Shown piece by piece: positions 1 to 9,548 of a stretch of 64,000 nt of DNA. Position 1 is the first letter of the stretch, and each line of letters starts with the position of its first letter. Source of the DNA: Bauldia sp. (GTDB lineage: Bacteria; Pseudomonadota; Alphaproteobacteria; Rhizobiales; Kaistiaceae); NCBI GenBank assembly GCA_026126065.1, contig JAHCJY010000005.1:61058-125057 (forward strand), written 5' to 3'. The notes beneath the pieces were generated by a model. That model saw only the letters and a program-made list of their open reading frames with translations, was not told the DNA's origin and did no database searches. A program made the translations under genes and the position numbers.

Positions 1-655
1 GGATATTGGCGGTGGGATAGCCGAGTTCGCGGCCACGCTTGTCGCCATGGATGACCGGCCCCGTTGTCCGCCAGCGATAGCCCAGCATTGCGTTGACGGC
101 CGCGATGTCTCCGGCGGCGAGCGCGTTCCGGATGCGGCCGGAGGAGAACGGCTCGCCGTCCTCGCGGAGAACTGCCGGAAGCGCCCGCACGGTGAAGCCC
201 AGTTCGTCCCCGAGGCGCCGGAGGAGGGCGACGTCCCCGGAACGCTTGTGGCCGAACCGGAAATCCTCGCCGACGACGATGCCGGCAACGCCGAGCCGGC
301 CGGCGAGGAAATCGCGTACGAAAGCCTCGGGAGCAAGGGCTGCCAGCGCCGCGTCGAACCGGAGTTCGACGATTGCGTCGATCCCGACCGCACCGAGGAT
401 GCGGCTGCGCGTTCCGGGCGGGGCGAGCCGGAACGTGGGTGCCTCCGGACGGAGCACCGTGCGCGGATGCGGCTCGAACGAGAGGACGCCCGCCCGTGTT
501 CCCAGCGACGAAGCCTCTGCCTCGGCCACCGCGATCAGCGCCTGGTGGCCACGATGGACCCCGTCGAAATTGCCGACCGCAAGCACCAGGCCGCGATGCG
601 ATGCGGGGATGTCGGCATCGTCCGAGGCGGCGATCCGAAGCGGCGGCTGATGCAT
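1..655 (-). CDS. ribF: Bifunctional riboflavin kinase / FAD synthetase RibF (partial, C-terminus outside window)
   Basis: RibF phosphorylates riboflavin to FMN and adenylylates FMN to FAD in the cytoplasm. The reverse strand reads from ATG at 655 to the window edge without a stop, giving about 218 residues. The N-terminal FMN adenylyltransferase domain is complete: GNFDGVHRGH nucleotide-binding motif at residues 28-37, FEPHPRTVLRP near 63-73, GEDFRFGHKRSGD near 134-146 and SSGRIR near 173. The start of the flavokinase domain is present (HGDKRGRELGYPTAN at the window edge) and the rest is cut off. The ATG lies two bases after the stop of the upstream HAD gene, so the two are probably co-transcribed. 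The motifs leave little doubt about identity. Confidence 0.93.
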   Translation of the reverse strand, partial: MHQPPLRIAASDDADIPASHRGLVLAVGNFDGVHRGHQALIAVAEAEASSLGTRAGVLSFEPHPRTVLRPEAPTFRLAPPGTRSRILGAVGIDAIVELRFDAALAALAPEAFVRDFLAGRLGVAGIVVGEDFRFGHKRSGDVALLRRLGDELGFTVRALPAVLREDGEPFSSGRIRNALAAGDIAAVNAMLGYRWRTTGPVIHGDKRGRELGYPTANI

Positions 656-657
656 CG

Positions 658-1518
658 TCACCACGTCAACCGCGGCATCATCGCGTCGGCGCGGACCTCG
701 CTTCGCGCCAGGAAGCCGCGGACGCGCTCGGCGTCGTCGCCATACTCCCCGGCGTGGATGCCGCCGGTGATGAAGAGTACCGGCAAGCCCGTCAGGTTGG
801 CGCCGCGAATGTCGGTATGGGCGCCATCGCCGATCGCAAGGATCATGTCGCGCGGTACCGGGCCGCCGGCGATCGCGTCGATGCGCGCCAGGGCGAGCGC
901 ATAGATTTCCGGGTGCGGCTTGCCGAGGATCGTGGTCGCGCCGCCGATTGCGCGGTAGCGCTCGGCGAGTGCGCCGGCGCAGGGGATCAGCCGGTTGCCC
1001 GCCTCGACCCAGATGTCCGGGTTGGCGCAGAGGAAGGGAAGGTCGCGGGCCCGCATCGCCCGCAGCTGGGGATCGTAGTCCTCCGGCATCTCGGTGTATT
1101 CGTTCACGAGCCCGGTGCAGCAGACGATGTCGGCCTCTTCCGGCCCGGTCAGCGTGACCGGCAGGTCGCGATAGAGGACGAAGTCGCGCTCCGGCCCGAT
1201 GTGGCAAACGCGGGCGCCCGGCATGGTCGCAAGCTTCGCCGCCGCCAGATCGCCCGACGAGACGATTGCGTCATAGGCCGCCGGAACGACGCCGAGGTCG
1301 TCGAGCTGCAGCTTGATCGACCACGACGGGCGCGGCCCGTTGGTTATGAGGACGACGATGCCCCCCGCTGCGCGGAACGCCGAGAGCGCGGCCACGGCCG
1401 GAGGGAACGCGCTCTTGCCGTTGTGAACCACGCCCCACACGTCGCACAGGATCGCGCGGTAGCGCGGTGCGATCTCGGCAAGGCCGCTGGTGAAATGCGG
1501 GAGGAGAGGGCTATCCAT
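658..1518 (-). CDS. HAD-superfamily class IIA sugar phosphatase-like protein (TIGR01459 family)
   Basis: A 286-residue cytoplasmic protein of the NagD-like HAD IIA group seen mainly in alphaproteobacteria. Motif I is CDVWGVVHNG (catalytic Asp about 26, with Trp in place of the usual second Asp), motif II is LITNGP (Thr59), the conserved Lys is in GKPHPEIY near 198, and the metal-binding acidic motif is IGDGAHTDI near 229. The family is expected to hydrolyse small phosphorylated metabolites, but its substrate is unknown. It sits directly upstream of ribF with a two-base gap, so a role in flavin or nucleotide housekeeping is possible; that is inference from context only. No strong ribosome-binding site precedes the ATG. 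Confidence 0.85.
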   Translation of the reverse strand: MDSPLLPHFTSGLAEIAPRYRAILCDVWGVVHNGKSAFPPAVAALSAFRAAGGIVVLITNGPRPSWSIKLQLDDLGVVPAAYDAIVSSGDLAAAKLATMPGARVCHIGPERDFVLYRDLPVTLTGPEEADIVCCTGLVNEYTEMPEDYDPQLRAMRARDLPFLCANPDIWVEAGNRLIPCAGALAERYRAIGGATTILGKPHPEIYALALARIDAIAGGPVPRDMILAIGDGAHTDIRGANLTGLPVLFITGGIHAGEYGDDAERVRGFLARSEVRADAMMPRLTW

Positions 1519-1647
1519 CGGCCGCTGAGCTAGAGCCCCGGCCCCTGCGGGTCAAGCCGAACGCCTGGCCGGGGGCGGAGTGACCTTTTCTTTACCGTGA
1601 TCGGTGACAGTCGATTAACGATCGAAACCGGGGCCGCAAGCGCCACA

Positions 1648-3033
1648 ATGCCCTTCGCCGCAGCCTCCGTGCCGGTGTTCATCCTCGATGCCGATCCGGC
1701 GCAGCGCCGCGCGCTTGCCGAACAGATCGGCCGCTCCGCAGGCCATCGGTTCACGGCCGTGGCCTGCGGAGACCTCTCCGAAGCCGAGTCCCTCGCCGTC
1801 AGTCGCGGGGCGATCGTCCTGGCGGACATCGACGGTGCGGACGGCACCGCGCACCTCGTGCGGCGCATGGCGGGCCGGCGCGTGATCGCGATGAGCGCGC
1901 GCGGCTCCGTCACCGCCGCCGTCGAGGCGATGCGGGCCGGCGCCGCCGATTTCCTGCCGAAGCCTGTGGGCGCGAAGGTTCTCATCGAGCGCCTCGAGGC
2001 CGTGATGGCGGCGACGCGTGCCTCGGCATCGGCCGCCGCAGCGGCTGCGGCAAGCCTGCCCGACGCTCCCCCGGCTCCTGCGGCGTCCGGAACCGACTTC
2101 GCCGGCTTCGTCGGCCGCTCGCCGGCCATGCGTGCCGTCTACGACCGCATTGTGAGGCTGGGTCGCTCGAAGGCGCCCGTGCTCGTCACCGGCGAGACCG
2201 GGACCGGCAAGGAGATCGCGGCCGAAGCCATCCATGCCGAAGGCGGCAAGGACCGCCCGTTCATCGTCGTGAACTGCGCCGCGATCCCGACCGCGCTCGC
2301 CGAGAGTGAGATCTTCGGCCATGTCCGCGGCGCCTACACCGGCGCCCATGACGACCGCGCCGGCGCGGCCGAACTGGCGCATGGCGGCACCCTGTTCCTC
2401 GACGAGGTGGGTGAGCTCGAGCCGCAGCTCCAGGCAAAGCTCCTCCGCTTCCTCCAGTCCGGCCGTGTCCAGCGCGTCGGCGAGGCCGTGAGCCGGCCGG
2501 TCGACATCCGCCTCGTCTTCGCCACCAACCGCGACCTTGCCGCCGAAGTCGCCGCCGGCCGGTTCCGCGCCGATCTCTTCCATCGCGTCAACGTCCTTCG
2601 CCTCGACCTGCCGCCACTGCGCGAGCGCGGCGACGACATCGGCCTCCTTGCCGCGCATTTCCTCGACCGCCACGCCGCCGAGGACGGCGTCGCGGTCCCG
2701 CAGCTCCAGCCCGATGCCCTTGCGGCGCTTGCGCTGCTCGGCTGGTCCGGCAATGTCCGCGAGATCCAGAACGCCATGCGTCGGCTCGTCGTCGACGCGC
2801 CCGGCGTACCGGTCGACGCTGCGATGGTCGTGGCGGCGACCGATGGGCAGAAGTCCGCCGGTGCCGCGCCGGCGAGCGGCGAGGGGATCGTCGCCTTCCA
2901 CATCGAGGAGCGGCGGATCATCGAGCGGGCCATCGCGCTCTGTGGCGGCAGCATCGCCCGCGCCGCCGCGGCGCTCGGGATCGACGCGTCGACGATCTAC
3001 CGCAAGCGTTCCACCTGGAAGGCCGGCGCGTGA
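1648..3033 (+). CDS. NtrC-family sigma-54-dependent response regulator
   Basis: A 461-residue regulator with receiver (about 8-118), AAA+ ATPase (about 150-380) and C-terminal Fis-type helix-turn-helix (about 433-456). Walker A is GETGTGKE (182-189), the sigma-54 contact loop is GAYTGA (228-233, usually GAFTGA), and Walker B is TLFLDEVGE (248-256). The receiver is divergent but keeps a probable phospho-acceptor Asp60, a Ser in place of the Thr switch, and PKP with Lys105. It should activate RpoN promoters, but no partner kinase or target is evident nearby. The reading frame is open back to GTG at 1597; I prefer ATG 1648 because it begins just before the receiver fold, though neither start has a good Shine-Dalgarno. 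Confidence 0.85.
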   Translation: MPFAAASVPVFILDADPAQRRALAEQIGRSAGHRFTAVACGDLSEAESLAVSRGAIVLADIDGADGTAHLVRRMAGRRVIAMSARGSVTAAVEAMRAGAADFLPKPVGAKVLIERLEAVMAATRASASAAAAAAASLPDAPPAPAASGTDFAGFVGRSPAMRAVYDRIVRLGRSKAPVLVTGETGTGKEIAAEAIHAEGGKDRPFIVVNCAAIPTALAESEIFGHVRGAYTGAHDDRAGAAELAHGGTLFLDEVGELEPQLQAKLLRFLQSGRVQRVGEAVSRPVDIRLVFATNRDLAAEVAAGRFRADLFHRVNVLRLDLPPLRERGDDIGLLAAHFLDRHAAEDGVAVPQLQPDALAALALLGWSGNVREIQNAMRRLVVDAPGVPVDAAMVVAATDGQKSAGAAPASGEGIVAFHIEERRIIERAIALCGGSIARAAAALGIDASTIYRKRSTWKAGA

Positions 3034-3092
3034 CCCGCTTGCGGCCGCATCCGCGGTCGCGGAAAGTCGACGCTGGAACGGAACGGATCGCC

Positions 3093-3647
3093 ATGGGCTA
3101 TCGACATCGCCTTGCGGCCGGAATTGTCGCGGTGCTCCTGGCGACGGCGCCTGCGCGTGCCGGCGACGCTGCCGAGGCGCTGGCAGATGCCGAAGCCGCG
3201 GCCGCAGCAGGCGACGCCGCCGGCGCATGGACGGAGTTCGACCGCGCCGTGGAGCTGTTCTGGGCGGACGCGCCAATGGCGTTCCGCGCGGCGTCCCTCG
3301 TCGGCGAGGACGGCAACCGGGCGCCCGCGACATACGCCAGCGAGGACGTGTTGCGCGTGCTGCTCGCGCCGGTCGGCTATGGCTGGACGCCGATCGCGGA
3401 CGCCTTCCGCATCCGCCTGGTGGTGGATGTGCAACTCGCCACGCGGGGCGGCGTCGTCCTTGCGGACATCCCGGGTTTCGCAACGCTCGAGCACACCGGG
3501 CCGGACAGGACGCGCGAGTTTGCCGCCACCCTGTCCGTCACCCTGCCGGAACTGCGGCCGGATGAGTATGAGCTTCGTCTCGTCCTTCGCGATGCCGCCA
3601 CCGGCAAGTCCGCGGCGGTGACACTGCCGTTCCGGGCAGCGCCGTAG
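3093..3647 (+). CDS. Secreted protein of unknown function
   Basis: A 184-residue protein beginning with a cleavable signal peptide: basic MGYRHR, a hydrophobic core to about residue 19 and an APARA-like cleavage site. An Ala-rich helical stretch follows, then a beta-rich C-terminal half (about 85-184) with alternating hydrophobic residues. I recognise no family or catalytic motif. It starts about 60 bases after the sigma-54 regulator on the same strand, so it may be in the same transcript. The frame is open from GTG 3030, inside the regulator's stop region, but ATG 3093 places the signal peptide at the N-terminus and is preferred. It converges on the TadG-like gene with an 8-base gap. Confidence 0.7.
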   Translation: MGYRHRLAAGIVAVLLATAPARAGDAAEALADAEAAAAAGDAAGAWTEFDRAVELFWADAPMAFRAASLVGEDGNRAPATYASEDVLRVLLAPVGYGWTPIADAFRIRLVVDVQLATRGGVVLADIPGFATLEHTGPDRTREFAATLSVTLPELRPDEYELRLVLRDAATGKSAAVTLPFRAAP

Positions 3648-3655
3648 CCCTCGCG

Positions 3656-5407
3656 CTATTCGGCGAGCCGCAGCGTCGCGATGTCCTGCCCGATCAGCCG
3701 GAAGGCCTCGAGGAGATCGGCGTTGTTGGCCGCGTCGAACGCCTTGTTCGAATCGCTGGCGCAGTCGGCCATGATCTGCTTGGCGCTGAGCTGGTTGGAC
3801 GGGATCTGGAAGGCGATCGTGTAGACGATGATGTTGGTCTGGCCGGCGATGTTCGCGCAGGCCTCGAGGGTCCGGGCGTTCATCCGTGCGACCACCGTGC
3901 TTTCGTTGTTGGAAGTGGTGCCGAGGAAGTTCGCCTTCACGTAGCCGAACGCGCTGTAGAACGACCGGTTGGGGCTGCCGTTGGTGTTGTAGGTGTTCGC
4001 GCCGTCCGTCATGATGATGAGGATCTTGCGGTTCTCCGGGTCGTCATACGCGCGGCCTTCCGTGAAGGGGACCGTCGGCGACAACAGCCGCCAGCCCCAC
4101 ATCACACCCTCTTCGATGTTGGTGTAGCCGTTCGCCTGCATGCCGTTGATCCAGCCGAGGACATCCGATTCGTTGGTAGTCAGCGCGCGGACAGGCGTGG
4201 TGGTGCAGTTGAGGTTCGGCCCCTGGCCGAGGCCGCGATAGGACGAGCCGACGGTGACGTTCTGGTACTTGCAGACCCGCTCCTGGAGCTGGAGCGGCGT
4301 GAGCGGCACCTCCGTCGGCGTTATCTGCGTGACCGTCTGGCCCGCATTCGGGTTGTCGCGCTGGCAATTGCGGAGGTTCCGCCCCGACAGGCCCACACAC
4401 GGATTCGGGTAAGTGTAGGTCGACGTGGTCGTGTAGAACGGCACTGTGGCGTTGCAGACGCCGCCGGTATCGGACAGCCAGCTGTTGACGTAACCGGAGC
4501 TCGGGTAGCCGGCGGTGCCCGGCTCGTCGGGCGCAAACATGGGTACGAACAGCGTCGCCGGAACGGTGGTGGTCGGCTCGGTGTCGTTGACGTCGTACGG
4601 GTATGGGCGGGCTTCCACGCAGCCGCCGTAGCTCACGCTGCGAAGCGTGTTCCACAGCGCGAAGCGGTTGGTGAAGGTGCCGAACGCATTGGTCGGCACG
4701 CTGTAGCTCGTCGCGTTGGGAAACTGCTGCTGCAGTGCGGCGAGTTCGATTGCGTCGGTCGTGAAGTTGATCGCACTCCGCGGCGAGATTCCGGTGGTGT
4801 CCATCCAACTCGGCGGGGACGTGCTGGTGACGCCGATGTTGACGGACGCGGCGAACGGGACAAGCCCGATCCGGATCGGGTCGGGTCTCGGGTTCGAGAC
4901 GTTGAGGTCGAACAGTGTCGTGACGAGGTTGGTCGCCGCCGTCCGCAGCGTCGAGATCTTGCTGCCCGCCATCGAGGTCGAATTGTCGAGCACAAGCACG
5001 ACCTCGTAGGTCGCCGCGCCCGCGACCGACCGCGACTTCAGCGCGAAATTGATGTCGTTGATTCCGATGAGGCCGAGGAAATTGGTCGGGACGGCGAGGT
5101 TGGTCGTGAGCGTGACCGTGCCGCCATCGACCACGGTGACGAAGTCGAGGTCGAGGTCGAGGCGGCCGGCGACGTTGGCTCGGAAGAATGCCTCCGCCTC
5201 CGCCTGGATCTGTGCCACCGTCGCGCTGCCAATGAGGCGGTTGGCGGCCAGCGCCGCGGCATCGAGCGCGTCCTGGACGATCATCCGCTGGTCGTAGGCG
5301 CGCGAATAGTCGACCGCGGCGCCCGTCGCCGCGATGAGCGGGATCGACAGCAGGCCGAACATCATCGCGATGTTGCCGCGACGGTCGTGCAGGAACTGGC
5401 TCAGCAT
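3656..5407 (-). CDS. TadE/TadG-like pilus-assembly protein with von Willebrand factor A domain
   Basis: A 583-residue envelope protein. The N-terminus (DRRGNIAMMFGLL, then a hydrophobic segment to about 34) is the TadE/G-type prepilin-like anchor. The vWA domain begins near 134 with LDNSTSM, an intact MIDAS DxSxS motif (Asp141, Ser143, Ser145), and continues with IIMTDGAN toward the C-terminus. Between them lies a Thr/Asn/Pro-rich extracytoplasmic segment with several Cys residues. TadG proteins are minor components of Flp/Tad pilus systems; Rhizobiales also carry stand-alone copies such as this one, because no other tad or cpa gene is in the window. An inverted repeat (GGAAC, 5431-5435 with GTTCC, 5442-5446) lies just upstream of the start. 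Confidence 0.85.
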   Translation of the reverse strand: MLSQFLHDRRGNIAMMFGLLSIPLIAATGAAVDYSRAYDQRMIVQDALDAAALAANRLIGSATVAQIQAEAEAFFRANVAGRLDLDLDFVTVVDGGTVTLTTNLAVPTNFLGLIGINDINFALKSRSVAGAATYEVVLVLDNSTSMAGSKISTLRTAATNLVTTLFDLNVSNPRPDPIRIGLVPFAASVNIGVTSTSPPSWMDTTGISPRSAINFTTDAIELAALQQQFPNATSYSVPTNAFGTFTNRFALWNTLRSVSYGGCVEARPYPYDVNDTEPTTTVPATLFVPMFAPDEPGTAGYPSSGYVNSWLSDTGGVCNATVPFYTTTSTYTYPNPCVGLSGRNLRNCQRDNPNAGQTVTQITPTEVPLTPLQLQERVCKYQNVTVGSSYRGLGQGPNLNCTTTPVRALTTNESDVLGWINGMQANGYTNIEEGVMWGWRLLSPTVPFTEGRAYDDPENRKILIIMTDGANTYNTNGSPNRSFYSAFGYVKANFLGTTSNNESTVVARMNARTLEACANIAGQTNIIVYTIAFQIPSNQLSAKQIMADCASDSNKAFDAANNADLLEAFRLIGQDIATLRLAE

Positions 5408-5696
5408 TCGCGTGGCCTGGCAAAGGGATCGGAACGAAAGAGTTCCTTTGCCGAAAATTTTAGCCGCCGCGGATTTCCTCGGGTTTAAGCCTATCGATCG
5501 GATTTGAATACAATTTTAGCCATTCGCGGCGCCGTGGCGTGCTCCGGGCGGGTTCTTCGTGGTGGCGGCGGTCCCGGGAAGCGGCGCGCCTTGGCCGAAA
5601 TCCGGGCGGCATACGGAGGGATCCGTCGAAGGAGAGCGCGGGGTGCGACGCCAGGGTGCGACGTCGACCGGCCACCCGGATTTCGGGTGTATCCGC
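5408..5696. other. Intergenic region between the divergent tadG-like and groES genes
   Basis: About 290 bases with no convincing gene. The part next to the tadG-like start is relatively AT-rich and holds two competing small inverted repeats: CAAAGG/CCTTTG at 5421-5426 and 5445-5450, and GGAAC/GTTCC at 5431-5435 and 5442-5446. The remainder is GC-rich and without clear signals up to the groESL promoter. Short open frames on both strands here look like chance. Confidence 0.6.
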
Positions 5697-5726
5697 CTTG
5701 ACACCCAACCCACCCGATCCTAAATC
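5697..5726 (+). promoter_or_regulatory. Probable groESL promoter
   Basis: TTGACA (5698-5703), preceded by C so that it also reads CTTGACA, is followed after 17 bases by TAAATC (5721-5726). The -35 is perfect for the housekeeping sigma factor, and CTTG also fits the alphaproteobacterial heat-shock sigma (RpoH) -35. The predicted transcript start falls a few bases before the CIRCE element. This is inferred from sequence and position only. Confidence 0.6.
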
Positions 5727-5738
5727 CGGCACGTCCTG

Positions 5739-5765
5739 TTAGCACTCGTCCCAAGAGAGTGCCAA
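5739..5765 (+). promoter_or_regulatory. CIRCE operator (HrcA binding site)
   Basis: TTAGCACTC (5739-5747), a 9-base spacer and GAGTGCCAA (5757-5765) match the CIRCE consensus TTAGCACTC-N9-GAGTGCTAA at 17 of 18 positions. It sits 49 bases before the groES ATG and just downstream of the predicted promoter, the usual place for HrcA repression of groESL. The hrcA gene is not in this window. Confidence 0.93.
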
Positions 5766-5813
5766 AGCCATTCGGGCGACCGACCGGTCGCTCCAGCTAA
5801 AGGGAAGAGCCCC

Positions 5814-6128
5814 ATGAAGTTCCGTCCGTTGCATGACCGCGTGGTCGTCCGCCGCATCGAGGCCGATGTGAAGACCGCCGGCGGCATCATCATCCCCGAT
5901 ACCGTCAAGGAAAAGCCGCAGGAAGGCGAAGTGATCGCCGTAGGTCCCGGCGCCCTCGACGATTCCGGCAAGCGCGTCACGCTCGACGTCAAGGCCGGCG
6001 ACCGCATCCTGTTCGGCAAGTGGTCGGGCACCGAGGTCAAGATCGATGGTCAGGACTACCTGATCATGAAGGAGTCCGACATCATGGGCGTCATCGAAGG
6101 CGCCGTGGCCGGCAAGAAGGCCGCCTAG
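5814..6128 (+). CDS. groES: Co-chaperonin GroES
   Basis: A 104-residue GroES, the 10-kDa lid that closes the GroEL folding chamber in an ATP-dependent cycle. It starts with [13 protein letters not shown], has the mobile-loop region [10 protein letters not shown] (about 21-30) that contacts GroEL, and ends with the usual [10 protein letters not shown] tail. The length is slightly above the 95-97 residues common elsewhere and normal for alphaproteobacteria. The gene is 51 bases upstream of groEL and behind the CIRCE operator, so the two form one heat-inducible operon. Confidence 0.98.
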   Translation: MKFRPLHDRVVVRRIEADVKTAGGIIIPDTVKEKPQEGEVIAVGPGALDDSGKRVTLDVKAGDRILFGKWSGTEVKIDGQDYLIMKESDIMGVIEGAVAGKKAA

Positions 6129-7823
<1,695 letters not shown>

Positions 7824-7854
7824 TCCACGCTCTCAGCCTCACGGCTCACGCTTC

Positions 7855-7886
7855 GAAAGGCCGCCTCCGGGCGGCCTTTCTGTTTT
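7855..7886 (+). terminator. groESL terminator
   Basis: A perfect 11-bp stem GAAAGGCCGCC (7855-7865) / GGCGGCCTTTC (7870-7880), a TCCG loop, then TGTTTT. This is a classic intrinsic terminator placed directly after groEL. Confidence 0.92.
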
Positions 7887-8016
7887 CTGGTTCCCTCCTG
7901 GCGAAGCGTCGGAGAACAAGGCTGGACTCGCGGCCGTTTCGGGAGTTGAGTTTGACCGCGTCGTCCCGGCCTGCCGGGCGCGCATTGGGCGTCTGACCTC
8001 GGTCTCGACAGCCCGT

Positions 8017-8045
8017 GAAAGGCCGCCGCAAGGCGGCCTTTCTGT
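8017..8045. terminator. Second hairpin with the same stem as the groESL terminator
   Basis: The identical 11-bp arms GAAAGGCCGCC (8017-8027) and GGCGGCCTTTC (8032-8042) recur 162 bases after the first copy, now with a GCAA tetraloop and followed by TGTATC. It lies 12 bases from the stop of the convergent gene ending at 8058 and could serve as a back-up for groESL and as the terminator of that gene, since the arms also give a T-run (CTTTC) when read on the other strand. No gene is visible between the two hairpins. Confidence 0.75.
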
Positions 8046-8057
8046 ATCCCGCGATTT

Positions 8058-9029
8058 CTAAGGAACGGTGCCGAGGAGGTTGTGGAGGATCAGCGCGCGG
8101 TCGCGCCCGGTCGTCACCTCGTCACGCGCCACCGCCCGCGCTGCTTCCGCCGCGCGATTTGCCTCATCAGGTCGTCCGCATTGCCCGTAGCCGCGGGCGG
8201 CAAGCGCGTGCGCCGTTCCGCGGACCACCGGCGGGATTGCGGCAGCGGGAATCTCGCCGAGCGCCGCAAGACCGTCGGCGACGAGCGCCAGCCCCTCGGC
8301 AGAGCCGCGAGCCGCGCAGACCCCGCCGGCGAAGCCGATCCGGTTGATCCGCTTGACGATCTCCGGGATGCCGAGCGCTTCGTTCGCCGCCAGCCCCGCG
8401 TCGACGACCACGGCGGCGGCCGCCGCGTCGCCGAGGCGGCCGTATGCGCGCGCGAGTTCGTCGCTCAGGACGAACGTCTCGCGCGGCTCCATCGCGGCAA
8501 GCCGTTCCGCCGCTGTCGCCAGTGCGGCCAGCGCCTCGACGGTGCGGCCGGCCTTCTCCTGCGCGGCGGCGATCGACAGGTACGCGCGCGCCGCCGCCTC
8601 GGCGTCGACGATCCCCACGGCGGCGCGCTCGGCTTCGACGAAATCGCCCTCGAACGCCAGCCGGGCTGCCACGATCGCGCGGTAGAACTCGTCCGACCCC
8701 ACGAAGTCGGCGATATCGGCCGGACGCGGGACGAAGAGAAGTTCGTCGCGCGCCACAAGCGTCGCCTGGTACCACTCGGCCCAGATGCTGTCCGCCTCAC
8801 CGGCAGGGGCGCCCTCGATCACCGGCCGCAGTGCGTTGAGGATGCAGATGTCGTCGTTCGGTGTGAACGCGCAGGCGAGTTCGTCGCCGAGGAATTGGGC
8901 GACCTCGATGCGGCCCGCCTCGGGTGCGCCCCGCATCGTCGGCGCAGCGAGCGGCACTGCCGCTGCGGCGGACGACACGGAGTTGAGCGCCATCGCAGCC
9001 AGGGCGAGCGCAATTCTCGGCACGGCCAT
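8058..9029 (-). CDS. Secreted Ala-rich helical repeat protein of unknown function
   Basis: A 323-residue protein with an N-terminal signal peptide (MAVPRIALALAAMALN, then an Ala/Ser run to about residue 24). The rest is Ala-rich and predicted helical, with repeating segments such as ARAYLSIAAAQEKAGRTVEA and LARAYGRLGDAAAAAVVVDA that resemble TPR-type helix pairs. Two Cys occur near residues 51 and 60, with more near the C-terminus. I recognise no enzyme motif. The start at ATG 9029 is preceded by a good GGGAGG ribosome-binding site; the open frame extends far upstream only because it runs antisense through hisS. It is probably a periplasmic scaffold or binding protein, but that is inference. 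Confidence 0.75.
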   Translation of the reverse strand: MAVPRIALALAAMALNSVSSAAAAVPLAAPTMRGAPEAGRIEVAQFLGDELACAFTPNDDICILNALRPVIEGAPAGEADSIWAEWYQATLVARDELLFVPRPADIADFVGSDEFYRAIVAARLAFEGDFVEAERAAVGIVDAEAAARAYLSIAAAQEKAGRTVEALAALATAAERLAAMEPRETFVLSDELARAYGRLGDAAAAAVVVDAGLAANEALGIPEIVKRINRIGFAGGVCAARGSAEGLALVADGLAALGEIPAAAIPPVVRGTAHALAARGYGQCGRPDEANRAAEAARAVARDEVTTGRDRALILHNLLGTVP

Positions 9030-9155
9030 TCCGCCCTCCCAGCGAGTTCCCGGTCCAGCGTCATCATCCCATCCCGGGACAGCGGCTTTGGCAACCCCGG
9101 CATCGTTCTGCTTCGTTGCTCGATAGGCTAGTGTGCTCGCGGCGGAGGGATTCGC

Positions 9156-9446
9156 ATGCAAGCCAAGCGCCTGATCATCCTGGTGGGTTTCGTGCTGCTG
9201 CTGGTCGGCCTCATCTGGTGGGGCGTCTTCTATGGCCGGGCCGCCGATTATCTCCGCCAGCCGGTGTCCGAATATCTCGCGAACGCCGCTCCCTGCACCG
9301 TCTACACGACGGAATGGTGCTCCGGGATCGTGCTCCTTGCGAACGTCTTCGGTTTCACCTCCTACCAGCCCTTCATCCTGTGGGCGGCGTTCGCCTGCCT
9401 CCTCGTCGGCTTCCTGGCCCCGGCCGGCCGGTCGCGCGAGACCTAG
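9156..9446 (+). CDS. Small two-helix membrane protein of unknown function
   Basis: A 96-residue protein with one hydrophobic helix at about 5-24 (LIILVGFVLLLVGLIWWGVF) and a second near 69-89 (QPFILWAAFACLLVGFLA). The loop between them carries two Cys residues (CTVYTTEWC, about 47-55) that could form a disulfide. The ATG has a GGAGGG ribosome-binding site at a normal distance. It sits alone between the secreted helical protein and hisS; the 102-base gap to hisS holds no obvious signal. No known family is recognisable. Confidence 0.7.
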   Translation: MQAKRLIILVGFVLLLVGLIWWGVFYGRAADYLRQPVSEYLANAAPCTVYTTEWCSGIVLLANVFGFTSYQPFILWAAFACLLVGFLAPAGRSRET

Positions 9447-9548
9447 GCGCGCGGCCAAAACCTTGCTGGTCCGGGCGCCATCGGATACCAAGCCCGCCTT
9501 CGAGCCTGATCGGAAAGCCGGTTCGGGCGCTTCCGGATTCCGCTTGAT

